Origin: Lentinula raphanica
Lineage: Eukaryota; Basidiomycota; Agaricomycetes; Agaricales; Omphalotaceae
Reading direction: 5' to 3'
DNA length: 64,000 bases
Assembly (NCBI GenBank): GCA_027919835.1
Contig: JANVFP010000001.1
Coordinates: forward strand, 1,116,001-1,180,000
Shown here piece after piece: positions 9,667-21,655 of this stretch. A model generated the notes under the pieces. That model made no database searches and was not told where the DNA came from. It saw only the letters and a list, made by a program, of their open reading frames with translations. Within the stretch, counting starts at the first letter, position 1. Each line of letters starts with the position of its first letter. The translations under genes were made by a program, and so were the position numbers.

Positions 9667-12422
9667 GGCTGGATGTTCAATCAAGTCAGAAAAAGAGACG
9701 ATACAGATTGTGATTAGGACTTCGTAAGGTCATGTCCTTTTTATACCTTCCAAAGAGGCTCAAGCATAACTCGAATGATAGCTGAAAAGCCTCATGATTG
9801 GTTCGCTTTTTCACAATCCCAGTGGCCTGCCATATCGCAATCTATTCTCATGATCGCTAGCTTTGGGGAGTGAGTACACGGAGAATAAGCTCGTTTAAGG
9901 CAAGAAGACAACAAAGCCAAGGAGAAGTACGTACTTTAACAATCGATGCTTTCCCATCCAGGTAAATCCCCAGGAAGCAATGAACGATCCTGAAATTTGC
10001 ATCAAGGATGAACCTGGTAGATGTTACCGGTCCCCCCAACCCCAACCGGCATTTGACTTCGACCTGGAGTCGGATAAAATGAAGCTCTGAATGATGTCGA
10101 ACGAAATGTCAGCGGAGCTGTTGATTAGAATTCCTGGTAGTCAAATGGACCGCAGGACTGACACGTATAGTGCTGGAGACCAGAAATTTTTTTCTGAAGA
10201 TGAGACCCAGCTTGCCTAAACCGTTAGACCCCTTGTAAATTCCCTGAGATTGTATAAAAATAGGGTTCGTCCTCCACTACAGTACAAGATGAGTCCAATG
10301 ATAATTTGGAAGAACTTCCTTGTAGATAACGAACCAGGAGGTTCTTCCAGGTTCTTCCTGATCACATGTAGACTGTGTAAGCCAAAGCATGACCGCACTC
10401 ATAATCCAAAGCTAGTGTAGAAAACACAATGCGGAGTTTGCAGTTACTCGGTAGCATATAGCTTGAATAGCTTCGAGGACATGTCGTGACCCGGTCGTAA
10501 CTGACCATTCATCTCCGGGGAATTGACCGAAGGGACCTGTTCGTCCAGTGAGAAGAAAGCCTCCGAATTCAAGCTGAAAACTGGCTGGAATAAACCGGAA
10601 GAAGAACTTCTTCGCCAGAGTCTGTCCGGATCCCGTACTTATCACTGGCAAATCAGAACATATGTTGAGTAGCCAGCGAATTACAAGGTGCCTGAAAAGC
10701 TGAAGGGACTTCTGAAGATCATGGAAGACCTTTGTACTCACATGAAAGAGCGCCCTCTGCAATATTCCGGTGACTAGCTGCGTTTTCTAGTCTTGCGAAA
10801 CTATCAGATGGAGATTGAGCACTCAGTGTGCTCATGAACATTCAATCTGTCAGTAATATCTACCTGAAGAGCCGTAGAATTTGACCCTTGAATCGTCCTA
10901 GGATGCCATAGCTCGTTTATTCCCGCTACCCTTTAGGGTAAGGGTTTTGTACCCCCCAAAATTTCCGATCAAAGGCGGTTTGCAAAAATCTGTTTTGCTT
11001 CGGGTATTTGCGGTCCGCTAGCCGCTGTTTAGCTCAGTTTGTGCCCAGTTCCCTGCGGCGCTTATGCTTTGGTCAGATTTCTGTAAACCAATAAATGATA
11101 AATATTAGCTTAATTCCTTGGGCTGCTGCTCCTAATCTGCTGCATGCTCATGCCTCTTTCTTAGAAAAGTGGGGAGCGGGGGGTGGGCTAAATTAAAGTT
11201 TGAGTGTACACTGTACAATCTTCAAATGGGGTAGCGGGCTATGCCGCTCGTCGGCGCTACACCGATTATGTACATAGAGAAGGATGATACAAGTCCTTGG
11301 ACGAAGCCGGCGCCGTTTTGGCGCCCATGAGCTCCCAAGTTATCCGCGGGCGCTAAGTTATAGAGAGTTATAGCCATCGTTACTTCACTTCCGTCCACTC
11401 AGGTCTCCCAACAACCTCCCAATCCCTTTAGCGTACATATGGGCCGATTCTACCAACTCTTTTATCGACTTTCATCATTGCAGAATATTCTTGAAACTCA
11501 AAGGCTCGTTCAGACTGCGAGTCGCCAATGTGTCTGTGCTACCAACTGGAGAAAGTTTCCGCTGTGGTAACTTCAGTGACTACTATCTGGAGATGTAGTC
11601 AGGATCCAGATTGCTAATCAGAGCCCAGAGGGGAGTACATGACTCCGTCTTCTCTATTTTCATTGGACTCGGCCGAGCCAATGCAAACGCTGGAATAGGT
11701 GCAAGGACTTGCGGTGGGCTTCATAGTACCGCAGCAAGTTGCCGCCTTGACTACTATCAGCTACTAGTACTATCGAAAGGTGGGGCATGTGCATGAGGGC
11801 ACTGAGAACGAAATTGACAGTGTCAACTAACTGTTCGAATCAGCAAATCCAAAGCTAGTCAACATATAATGATAACGCTTCAAGAGTCAAGATAGGTGGT
11901 ATTAACCAATTCATGAAGACTGCTATAGGCTAAAGCTAGTAAGTACGATGCCAAACATAATTATTGAAGTCTCGCAATCAACGATTCTCGAGCATCAGAG
12001 AATCGACAACAAGCCAAATTCAACCAGGATGCTCCAAGCGAAACTTAGATGGCTAGAAAGCTTTGGCAAGAAAGTCTAGAAACGTGCTTCAAGCTGGATG
12101 GCAACCAATCGCCCTTTCCCCAACAAGAAATTCGTTTTATTAGCTCCCGTTCATACAAGACGTTAGATGAAATGAGCCTAACGAAGAAAGAATACATGAT
12201 ACAGTGTACAGATTGCAACTCAGTCTGAGATAGTAGTATACATTACAAGGTGGTAATAAGGCATTGGCTCGGGGATGGATCGTAATAGCAAGGAGATAGG
12301 GGATGTGGCAATAACTAACATGGGGCTAGAAGTGTACAGTAGTTAAGGAGGAGTAGACAGACTACTTGGCTAGTGTATGTCCTTGATACTCGTGAAACGT
12401 GCACGAAGCTGAATGGTAAACA
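9667..12422. other. Long intergenic region
   Basis: Nearly 2.8 kb without a recognisable gene. The largest frame (10412-10762 minus, 116 codons) has no domain or homologue that can be recognised and no fitting exons. Around 10940-11350 the sequence has short GC-rich palindromes (GCGGGCGC, GGCGCC). Nothing supports a named element. Confidence 0.5.
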
Positions 12423-13384
12423 TCAGACATTATCGCAGAGCTGGACATGGAATTCCCGCCAATCAATATCAGCCAATAGATCCCTATCCTCATTATCATG
12501 AGGTGACAGCGAGACGACACTCTCATCCTGCAAAGAAGAGAGGTCTGCCTTGTCAACAATCAAAGGCTGTGAATAGGATGAGCACCTCGATTTCGTTTGT
12601 CCAGAATCGGGAGGCAGTGAGTCCGAGGGGGACGGAAGAGAATGGACAGACCTGGGCCTCTCTCGTCTTGTAAGACTACTAGTAAGAGAGCCCAAATAAG
12701 CTCCGGATACCGAGATGAAGGACTGGTGTCTCGAGCGTTTGGGAGGTGATGTAAATGACGAGGAAGGATCAGTCAAATCGATGAAGAAAGACTTGGATTT
12801 TGGAGAGGGACTGAAAGGATCTCGTTCGTTGGAGTCGGGATAGCTGTGATTGATAAGAAAAGTCAGTCGACGATAGCAAACATTTCATATTATACTCACA
12901 GAGTCCTAATCGAAGAAACGTGTGTACCAACTACAGGTCCTGACATTCCTAGCTTTGTCCACTCAGCCGCCTCGTCTCGTGTAAAGGTACGCGACTTTCT
13001 CCGAGTCTCGTCAAAGTCGACGAAAGACTGCGCTTCCGATACACCCGGGGTCATTTTATCCAGCAAGCGTGAAGAGAACCCCATAAAGGATGAGCGCCTC
13101 TTACTTTTTTCTGCGGAAGCCAGAGGGCTTGGAACATGTGCGCGTGAACTATTCCTCAGTTTTGGACTCTGCGGCGGAGTAGCGGGTCTCTTGTTCTCGC
13201 CTTCGACAGAACGTCGGCGAGAATGAGAAGATAAGGAGCGTATCAAGTCGGAGGGGATGCTCGGCAACGAGTATGACGCAGAATGCCTCGCGCGACTGGA
13301 CGGAGCTTGCTTCGAGGAGACATAACCAGAAGAAAAGAAATCAGAATAACCACCAATGCGCTGCTCCCGAGAAGAGGTTTGCAT
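12423..13384 (-). CDS. Ser/Arg-rich low-complexity protein, function unknown
   Basis: Two exons joined across an intron of about 55 nt (near 12843-12898), which keeps frame: SSIRTL then YPDSNERDPF. The product of about 300 residues has no signal peptide or membrane helix. It is rich in Ser, Pro and Arg with many basic-Ser patches (RRRSVEG, KSKRRSSF, PKRSRHQSF) typical of phosphoregulated proteins. A short ordered motif RTFTRDEAAEWTKLGMSGP may be conserved. No family was recognised; a nuclear or cytoskeletal regulator would be a guess. Confidence 0.6.
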
Positions 13385-14166
13385 TTTGGTTGGGTAAGTG
13401 CAAGAGAAAAGGAAAGGTTTGGACGAACTATATAAGTGAATTTGGGTGATGGGGGCCGGAACCCCGATTGACTATAGTTGACAGAATTGAAATTGGGGAG
13501 TAGGTCACTGCTTCGTCATGCCATTCTAAGTCCATTCCGGTTGTCAACCTGATCGACCGTGCGGAGCAGTGCACTCTGCGGGCTTCCCGGTAGGTTGTTG
13601 ATTGATCATGCGTCGCAGTTGGGCTCGCCAATGTCGAAACCACGAAAGAGCGTCTAGCTATAGCCTTTTCGGTAACCAGAAAGCCCAAGGAATCAGATAG
13701 CGTACCTACCTTCCAGTACTTTTCGAAATGACGAACATGAGAACCAGATGAAACTGATGAAATCTGTTCGGTGGCCTTGTGGTACTTGTAAATGGGTGCT
13801 GCATCGAATTTTAATATTGATCACAAGTGGCCCACAGTATCAGCGAATGCCGCTAAAACAAAGATGCCATCCTCTGATGCAATACGAAACAGTGATGAAC
13901 ATCAAAGGCAATGCGATATCCTATATTCCAGCAATTGAGGCATCTTCGAGGGCGGAAAGATGATCAAGACCTCGTCTTGGGAATGAAAGCGTGAGAGGGG
14001 TGTGTAGGAATGTTCATTATTCTATCACGCTAATAGGAACAAGTGTTGTATCATTGTCAACCCGGTATCAACGTGTAAATCTTCCATTGAAATTCACATT
14101 AGTAGAGTTCGATGAGTGAAACAGAACAAAAGACACACAGATCATCTTCACTGCCCTGGAACGAAG
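13385..14166. other. Intergenic
   Basis: Promoter side of the Ser-rich gene and 3' side of the COA6-like gene. No gene or repeat was recognised. Confidence 0.5.
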
Positions 14167-14511
14167 CTACCGCTTTGTATTCTCAGCTTGGGTGTTCGCC
14201 TGCGCCAATCTGTCTCTCTGAGCCTCAGCGATGACCCGTCTTTGATTGAAATATTCGATCTGTGTGGAATTGTTCGGGGTTATTCCTGTGTGTACAAAGA
14301 ATGACATGGAACATCTCACCCAGCTCTTGGCGCAATTCTGTTCATAGGCCTTGTTCTCAGATGAACAAGCACCAGTTTTCGTCTCATCTCCAGGCTTCAA
14401 AACCCCTGCCTTGTCTAAACAGCTGAAATATGAATCCCTCGCCTCCCAGCATTTTTTGCGGTCCTCTCGTGTCAATGCATTTGGGTCTTTCTTAGACGAG
14501 AACGGCCACAT
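14167..14511 (-). CDS. COA6: COA6-like cytochrome c oxidase assembly factor
   Basis: Small mitochondrial intermembrane-space protein of the COX12/COA6 type. The family helps deliver copper to Cox2 during complex IV assembly. The start MWPFSSKKDPNALTREDRKK is followed by the CX9C motif CWEARDSYFSC and the CX10C motif CSSENKAYEQNC, the signature twin cysteine pattern of COA6. A 60-nt intron follows AKSW, and exon 2 begins IEYFNQRRVIAEAQ. The protein has about 94 residues, close to family size. The start at 14511 is preferred over an upstream in-frame non-ATG start. Confidence 0.88.
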   Translation of the reverse strand: MWPFSSKKDPNALTREDRKKCWEARDSYFSCLDKAGVLKPGDETKTGACSSENKAYEQNCAKSWVRCSMSFFVHTGITPNNSTQIEYFNQRRVIAEAQRDRLAQANTQAENTKR

Positions 14512-14893
14512 GTGCACTTCCAGGACCTGCAGAGAAGACAGAAAACGCAAAGATAGTGATCCACGAGCGCGTTTACTCTTCGTGAGCTAGAGACGGCTAG
14601 CCAAGCTAGCGCAACAATTTCGAGATAGAGAGAATCAAGAGAGTCTGAGAGAGTTTTGAGAAGGGCTAAAAATTAGACGCGCGCGGCGGAGCGCCGAGAT
14701 GCCGCCGGATTCAGAGGGCGGTAGAAAGCAATCCTGATGCTGAGCGCTGAACGTGAACTTTGAAGTCAATCTTCCATCGCATTGGAAATCGCACTCCTTC
14801 CAGCAAAGCCTAGGCAACAAGACGGCACAGATACAAAAGCAGTACTAATATCGAGAGGCTGCGAGAAAATAATGCTTTGTAGATAGTAGCAAG

Positions 14894-16004
14894 TTAAGCC
14901 AGAAAGTCACCAATCCAGGAGAGATGAACAGTTAGATCAAGATCTGAATCCTTCGTTTTCATGAACTCATCTACCACGTGATAATCCATGTCCGTATCTC
15001 CTCCACCTATCAATATATGAGATCCATACTCTTTGGAGAGCGCATGATCGAAAAGAATGGTCACTCGGTATGCGCTATAACCATGCGAAGAATCGATCGC
15101 GCGCAGATAAAGCAACGTTATGTCACGAGTCTTGAAAGCCGTAGTGATAAGACGATCGAGGAAATGGACGGTGGTGCAGCCTTTGAAAAGTTTCTCCTTG
15201 AGATATCCTGCGATGAGCTCTTCGACTACCTTCCGATGCTCAGTGTTACGGTATGTATACCATGCGCGTTCGTGTTTGGGGGGGAAAGGTCTGATTGCCC
15301 CCTCGCCCATGACAGGTGTGTCCAAGAAAGCATATTCAACAAAGAGGGTTTTGCTCAACGAAATCGAGGGAGACAAGCTCAACCGTGACCCAGGTTCAGG
15401 AGGCTCCAGGTTTCCTAGATCAACCAGCGAGTTGGGTTCGGGGTACTCGAAACCCTTGCGTCGGCTTTTGGATTCTGTGTCTGTGAAGAGCTTCCCAAAA
15501 TAGTGACCCCCCAACAGCCGCAAGAGGCCTTTACATTCACCGCCGGAGCATTTTTGTCCAGATTCGCTGTCAAGCAAATCGAACTTGATCTCAGTCCCTT
15601 CGATACCCGGGCCATGATATTCGTTCTTGAAGTCGACAGCGTGCGTGGGGCTGAGGGTACGGAGATAGTCCTTGAAAATTGCCTGAGCCTTTGCGGGTGT
15701 ATCAGGAGAGGCAGGCCGCTTTTGCAGATCGAAGTTGGAATAGTGTGAGGCAAAAGTGACGAGAAATGTAGCCTGGGCATCACGAGCCTGCAGTATGGAT
15801 GTGGACAAAGAATGAGGGCCATCCTGAACAATGTTCAATTCCAGATCTGCCCTTCCAGCCTCAAGTAGACGGTGCATGAGGAGTGGAAACATATAAAACA
15901 TGTCAGGATAGACTCACCAGTTGAAGAGGAACCGCAAGTAAAAGCGAAGGAAACGAAGACAAACAGGCCAATGTCGACGTGGCCGTGACAAAACGGAAAC
16001 GCAT
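14894..16004 (-). CDS. Secreted protein of unknown family, copy A (intact)
   Basis: The 350-residue protein has a signal peptide encoded by exon 1 (16004-15918): MRFRFVTATSTLACL followed by LLLAVPLQL. A 58-nt intron leads to exon 2 at 15859, which begins AGRADLELN. The conserved core has YHGPGIEGTEIKFDLL, then CSGGECKGLLRLLGGHYFG, then KTLFVEY, and ends with TVHFLDRLITTAFKTRDITL and LSWIGDFLA. No known domain is recognised. It is the only one of three copies with an unbroken frame. A dead mannosyltransferase lies upstream, in the same order as at 34-37 kb. Its 3' flank also matches that of copy C. It may be a cell-wall or extracellular protein; that is inference. Confidence 0.8.
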
Positions 16005-16095
16005 TGTGTTTTGGACGAAAAACAAGGTCGAGAAGTTGAAAAGCGCGTTGAAAACTCAGGGAGAGAGAGAGAGAGATTCGGAAACAAAGCGAGAA

Positions 16096-16111
16096 GCTCT
16101 GCCAGCAGAGC
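16096..16111 (-). promoter_or_regulatory. 16-nt palindrome upstream of SP-A
   Basis: GCTCTGCTGGCAGAGC in gene orientation, 91 nt before the ATG. It is identical to the elements before SP-B and SP-C. It could be an operator for a dimeric factor, or a 5'UTR hairpin with a CUGG tetraloop. Confidence 0.6.
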
Positions 16112-16429
16112 AGAAAATTGAAGAAATGTGGGGTCTCCTTCAAAGGCTACCAACGAACGAAGGCCCGACACGGTGAGAATATATATGCGCACTGAAACTG
16201 AGATACTTAGCAACGGCGGATACCGGAACCACTTCATTTTGTATGAGAGGTTTTTTCTGAGGCTGAGCAGGGCTGGGCGGCCACCGATTGTTATCGAGCA
16301 TTCCCGATAGGCTGATGATCTCGTATGATCCATGCGTTGGAACTGGGGAGGCGTTGAATAGCTTGGAACCGTCGGGCTGCTTTTTCATTCATTCATTGAC
16401 CTGAATAATTTTCTCTTCACGATGATTTT

Positions 16430-16690
16430 GTTTGAATCGTCGTATCTTCTTCCTTCCTGTCATGAATCTTGAGACAGGCTCTGCTAGCAGAGCGAAAGAA
16501 GCTGAAGAATCGAGTGATCTCCTTCAAATGCTACCAACGGACGTAGATCAACATACATAGTGAGAATATAGTCTTGCAATAGTACTATGAGCACTGCGAA
16601 TTGAGATACTTACTAATTAACCAACGGCGTATACCGTCTGATACCGTCCGGCGTCCGCTTGAATCTGTATGATGAGCAATTTCCAAGCTT
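16430..16690 (-). repeat. Orphan SP promoter block
   Basis: This is a second copy of the SP-A upstream region without its coding part. It keeps the palindrome as GCTCTGCTAGCAGAGC (16478-16493), the motif GCCGTTGGTTAATTAGTAAG near 16620, and a GTTGGTAGCATTTGAAGGAG stretch matching 16127-16146. It lies between the dead GT15 gene and SP-A and looks like the trace of a deleted tandem copy. Confidence 0.65.
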
Positions 16691-17019
16691 TTCCAAGCTG
16701 AGCGGCCTGTACCACGTATGTATACAGAACAATTTCGGTCAAGCTGCTTTTCTAAACTTCATTATAGTCATCCATCTTCATTCAAATTAGTACCACAAAG
16801 AATTGAGAATCGAGATGCTCTGCGTACGCTTTCATAGAGCACTCCCAATGAGGCTTGCAAGTTGCAGAAACTCAGATCATGCAAATCGACTGTTGGGTAA
16901 AAGCTGGTAAAAGGCGCATCATCTGGATTGATAGCAACGTCTCTTGCCACATGATCTCTCTAAGATCATCAGTCTACGAGACTGACTCGGGAGACTAAGT
17001 GACACACCATGAATCAGAT

Positions 17020-18385
17020 CTCACCAAACTGCCTTTCTGTGAGTGGGAGCACCGACCCTTTTCCCATACATCATTCGCAATGGGACAATAACCCCAAATT
17101 CCAGTCGTCATGTTGATATCCTATCTCGTCAAAGAATGTATCTGATCCCTTGATTGAGAAACAACGCAATGGCGATGCTATGTGCTATGAACAGGTGTGT
17201 TTCCCCGGCGCTATGATGAGCCTAGAATTCTTGAACAGCTTGCTGATAAGTACAGCAACAAGCGGGTCTTCACCTCGGGGTACTACTTGCATCTAGATGC
17301 TGGGCTGTTCAACATTCTAGGTCGAAAACGCAGTATATGCTTCTCCACGCCAAAAACTCCACGTCGGCGAACTCGGAGTTAGTTGACTGGATTCGAAGGG
17401 ACAGAAGATGATAACGACGAAGCATAGCTAAAAGTTCAATGCACAGTGACATTAATTGTATGTCTTCCCATGGTCATCTGGAATAAGACCCGTGGCGATG
17501 TTTCGGGATCATGTTCGACAAAGCCCAAGCAATTCGTAAGAGAAGTTTGAGATAGCCAGGTAGATGTCAGCTCGTACCTGTGACAGTCGGCCAGAGACTT
17601 CTAATCGGCGCGAACAGATGGAGATAGAAATAAGACCCAAGTTGAGCATGTAGAGGAATTTTCATTGTTGTTCGACATCAATGGATGATTGATAGGTAAT
17701 ACGCTTGACTGACTGCAGAGTTGAATTGACTCATGTTGCGGTAAAGAGCACTACCTGTTCACCAGAATGCAACTAACACTGGACCAAAATGCGAACATTA
17801 GCATACCTCCATATTCGACATCGGTGGCTACCGTCTATTTGCGAGCTTTCGCAGTATTTTCCTTGGTAGTCCAAAATGGTCGAGACCAGTGCTCTCGGGG
17901 TATGACACCACATTCGAGCTTAGAGCTAACGAGAACAGAATCACGCCTGATATTGATAGCATATGCATGAGATTCTCAAGAACAAAATGGCAGAGTCCGA
18001 AACGTACTGCTTGAATTCTTCCGCGAATCGTTCATTGGTCGAAACGACATACGGTATCCGAACCTCGTGTTGGATCGATCTTCTACAAGCTCTGATACTG
18101 CTTATAGTCCTTTATAGATCAGAGGTTCCGTACTAGCATGACAAACATCGTGTTCGCCACCTCTTATGTTGTCGTATAGGGATGTTCGTGTTGTTGCTGT
18201 TGTGACCGTGAGGAGAGTGAGGAATCTGAGGGCATGGATCTCGGAATTGTGGTAGAAGATTGCTCGAACACAACTCTGCTGCAGCCTATACGGAGAATGT
18301 CAAGAACTAAGCGCTGGTTGGACTGCTCACGTACCCTAAGCAGAAGAGCCAAGAACACACAACGGTCATGACGCGTCTAAGTCAT
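17020..18385 (-). pseudogene. GT15 mannosyltransferase, dead copy
   Basis: The sequence aligns with the intact gene at 34222-35930 from its promoter to the final coding exons. The start reads ATG ACT TAG where the intact gene has ATG GCT TGG, so codon 3 is a stop. Further on, the ATFVMLVRN segment is followed by inserted bases and a stop. The [11 protein letters not shown] region is present as GAGATAGGATATCAACATGA but disrupted after it. Several middle exons appear lost. Homology continues about 110 nt upstream of the start. It sits in the same relation to SP-A as the intact gene to SP-B. Confidence 0.8.
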
Positions 18386-18546
18386 GATAGCCTTCGTTAA
18401 AGTATGTGCTCGACGTGTATCATAATCATGAGATGCAGAATCTAGAGCAGTTGTCGAGCAGTCGTGGTTGGAAAGAGAGAGGGCCATGAATTGCGCAAAG
18501 TTCCTAAGAAGTTCTATTGCACTCTATAGACTATTGCACTGAACGT

Positions 18547-19082
18547 GGGAATCGCCAGGACCCCCGATATTGCCTCAAGGAGCTCCGATCCAGAAAAAGC
18601 AAAATTCGGCGCGTTTTTGGGCCTTTTTGGGGTCCAAATTCGGCGAATTTCGTCGGACCTATACCAACATGGCTCAAATTCGGCGGAAAATAGCATGAGA
18701 CCTAAAATTAGCGCTGAGCGCGCTTAAATTCGTACTGCTCAGTGGACCGTCGAAACTGAACTTGAACGCGAAGCGTAAGGAGCCCTCTGTGTCGCAGGCA
18801 GAGAATAATTGCAAAGCTCTACATATCTTGTATTTTCCTTCATACATGAAGTTGCTGAACCACTTACCCTGGAGCTCCACCATCTTGGAGTAAAAAATTC
18901 GGCGGAAAGCATCAGACTTCGGCTACCCACTGCAAAATTCGGCGGTTTTGGCATCGGACAAATGGTCCAAAATGGGTCAAAATTCGGCGAAATTGCACCA
19001 TACATTGGCCCAGAAATTCTCAAAATTCGGCGGTTCTGGATCGGAGCGCCTAGTGGTAATATCGGGGGTCCTGAATCGCCAC
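18547..19082. mobile_element. MITE-like element with AAATTCGGCG subrepeats
   Basis: The termini (18547-18594 and 19035-19082) are inverted repeats; a 39-nt core has 4 mismatches and contains AGGACCCCCGATATT and GCTCCGATCCAGA. The interior holds about seven copies of AAATTCGGCG, all on the plus strand, in two clusters (18601-18690 and 18893-19032). The central part (18725-18890) lacks the motif. No transposase is present, so it would be non-autonomous. It lies just beyond the dead GT15 gene. Confidence 0.7.
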
Positions 19083-20444
19083 AGATCACCACTTCGTTTA
19101 ATCCGTCACGTTGTCGAAGCCAACCTCAACCAAGATTCAAGTTCCTTTCAAAGACATTCCTGGCGACGTCCGGAATGGACACTTTACTGAGACTCATGAG
19201 CGTCGTGCGTACCATATTGACTCAACCAAAGAGTGCTCATAATCAGTCATAATCCCATCGTTGGACGAATATCTGCGCGACTTCCAGGAGCGTTACACCT
19301 ACTCTCAACATTCACCGATGGTATTTCTTCACCACCACCACCACCACATTGGTCACTATGCGTCAATTTGTCACTTCATCGTCAGTGGAGCTGACTGGGT
19401 TTCGTCGCTAATTTCCGGAATGAGCATTACATACCTGAGTAGTACTCGAACAAATTCATGATCTCCTGCATAGAAAACGGATCAATCTACTCACTCCGAA
19501 TGCGGATCGGAAATTTTCAATGACAATCAGGCCATACCCTCCTTGTTTGCGAGGACTTCGCAACAATTCCAGGCATCAACTCTGAATAATATGTATCACG
19601 GGTCCTCTTCTTCAATTCCAACGCAGTGGGTACCAGAGCCTTGGCTATAATACACACTATCTTTTGGTTTAACAGAACTGTAGGAGGACAGTGATGGGGT
19701 TGAAAGTAGCAACTGGAAATCCAGGTGAAGTTGAAACGTCTACATATTCCGGCATCTCCAACTGAATTTTCATTCCCTCTTCAGTCAAATCGCCCTGGAG
19801 GATGACTCGGAAATGGTTGGATTTGCTCGGAAGCCTCGTTGCCCGTAATCCCCTCAATTTTGTGGGCTATTTTCGTATCGTCTTCCAACTCTGATACACC
19901 CTTCTAAAGTTTGTCCAGAACTGGCTTGACTCCGTCATATCGATGCTCGTCGGACATTCTTCATGTGTTTTATGTAGTGGAGGCCTGTCCAGGATTTCCC
20001 TCATCCGTGTCTCATCGTGGAGGAGCAATTTGCAGAAGACAACCCTGTGATCTCGCACGCACAAGGAAAGGTCGCAGCCGAATCGTCCAAAATGCAAAGC
20101 TATCATTCAGCTCACCGCAATCATCTAGTCTCCTATCGGTGTTGCTTCGGAACTCTCCTATACATGAGGCTCTTTGTGGGCGGGGTCTGGTGGATGAAAT
20201 GAATGGTCTTTATCGCATACATATCTGGTACTTACTGTACTATTACATGGCGCAACTCCAAATCAGTAGGTCCAAATGCTTTGCCAATTATCTGGGATAC
20301 CTTATCGGAACATGAAGCTGTCAAACACGTTTCTACAGAACCGCCTCAAGTTCTGAGTCGTTTCTGATACAAGACTCGAATTCAAGTACTTATATTGCCA
20401 CAAAAACTTGTTCGTGTACTCGTCATTCTTTCCCTACTCTCACC
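19083..20444. other. Intergenic with a conserved RBR upstream block
   Basis: No gene was recognised. A (CAC)n run is present at 19330-19347. Positions 20085-20184 match the block upstream of the first RBR gene (4481-4582, opposite strand). A minus-strand frame at 19669-19857 has no recognisable domain. Confidence 0.5.
20085..20184 (+). repeat. Conserved block upstream of RBR paralogue, copy 2
   Basis: Partner of 4481-4582. It keeps the same orientation relative to its gene and lies about 260 nt before the start codon, as in copy 1. Confidence 0.7.
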
Positions 20445-21319
20445 ATGGCCCTCTCCTACCTCCTCAACTCCCAGCTCACTCTCGACGAAATCCGAGACCG
20501 CTCGGTGTCTCGCAAAGGAGATGCCCGCCGAGGGACTCCTTTGCCTGATGAAGAATATGCCTTCAGACTGTTCGAACAAGAGAACGCGGTTGAGCTCGAG
20601 GATCTGCAGATTGGGCACAGCCTACAGCGTGCTATCGATTCTGACCGTGTCAAAGAAATCCGCGTCAAACAGTTAGCAGCACACGATGACCGTATGTATG
20701 CTCTGGCTGTTGAGCGTGGCCAAGCGTTGCCCGAGAGGACAGCTGCACAGAAAGCCTTGTTGAAGCTCACCCCCCAATCCGGCGTGTAGGTTCAAGGTTT
20801 TGATCATCCCATGAAATCCTTATCTGACTAGTGATTCTCCAAGTAACGTCGCTGTGGTACCCAATCAAAAGCTGTCGCCAGAAAAAGCTGGGGGCAGCAG
20901 ACCTCGTCCCCCCATTATCACCGGTGCAGCCCAGAAAGCGACAGAGCCTGTGACCCCTCCGAGTCTCGCCAACTCGTAGGTTCAAGTTTTTGGTCTATGA
21001 TATCCTAATCTGACTAGTGTCCTCAAGTCAAGCTGCTGTGGTTCCGAACCAAAGGCCGTTGGCAAACGTTGGCGGCAGCAGACTCTCGCAACGCAAAGGG
21101 AAGAACAGTACCACTGGCGTATTGGTGGATGATCTGCGACTTGCGCACAATACACCACACGTTGACGAGCTTGATCAAGCCATGATCTTGAAAGTCAGTG
21201 TTCAAGACTTGGGAGAACTTGACGATCATATATATGCACTGGCTCTCGAGCGTGGACAAGCGTTGCCTGAAAGAACCGATGCTCAGAGAGCGCTGGCCAA
21301 CCGCCTGCCTGGTAAATGA
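20445..21319 (+). CDS. RBR N-terminal paralogue lacking RING and IBR
   Basis: Three exons give about 260 residues. Exon 1 (MALSYLLNSQLTLDEIRDRS) matches the RBR ligase from its start, including RKGDARRGTPLPDEEYAF and YALAVERGQALPERTAAQKA. Exons 2 and 3 both begin like RBR exon 2 (AVVPNQKLSPEKAGGSR and AVVPNQRPLANVGGSR), so this exon was duplicated in tandem; even the introns before them are alike (GTAGGTTCAAG...CTGACTAG). Exon 3 continues into a second YALALERGQALPERTDAQRA and stops. No cysteine-rich domain follows. It could be a regulator or competitor of the full ligase, or simply a decaying duplicate. The last exon needs an acceptor at TCCTCAAG to stay in frame. Confidence 0.65.
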
Positions 21320-21655
21320 CCGTATGTACATCTTGACCTGATTGATGGGTTCCCATTTCCCTTTCCCTATGTGCTTATATCTGAATTTGAACGTAAGCAA
21401 TCGAGGAGGCCAAACACTCCAATCTTATTTGAACGTACTTGTATGAGATATCAGTGGAAAGTTGTTGGTTAGTGGTAGTACATCATACAGGGCAACAACG
21501 GACTCTTCAATATGTGGACATCTGGCTCAGTTTGCGAGCCATCAGGCTCAAGCTCAAACTCTCAATAATCAGCATCTCGTAGTCTCGATGAATAGCGAAA
21601 AAGAGGAAAGCTATAATTATCAAGAGCAGGAAAAAAGGAAGTAGTGACACATGAG

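Noticed and set aside
10412..10762. Minus-strand frame of 116 codons in a gene-free region
   Set aside because: No start context, domain, signal peptide or matching exon; composition does not look coding. Frames of this size arise by chance in 2.8 kb.
19330..19347. (CAC)n run
   Set aside because: A short microsatellite in non-coding DNA; no array or function.
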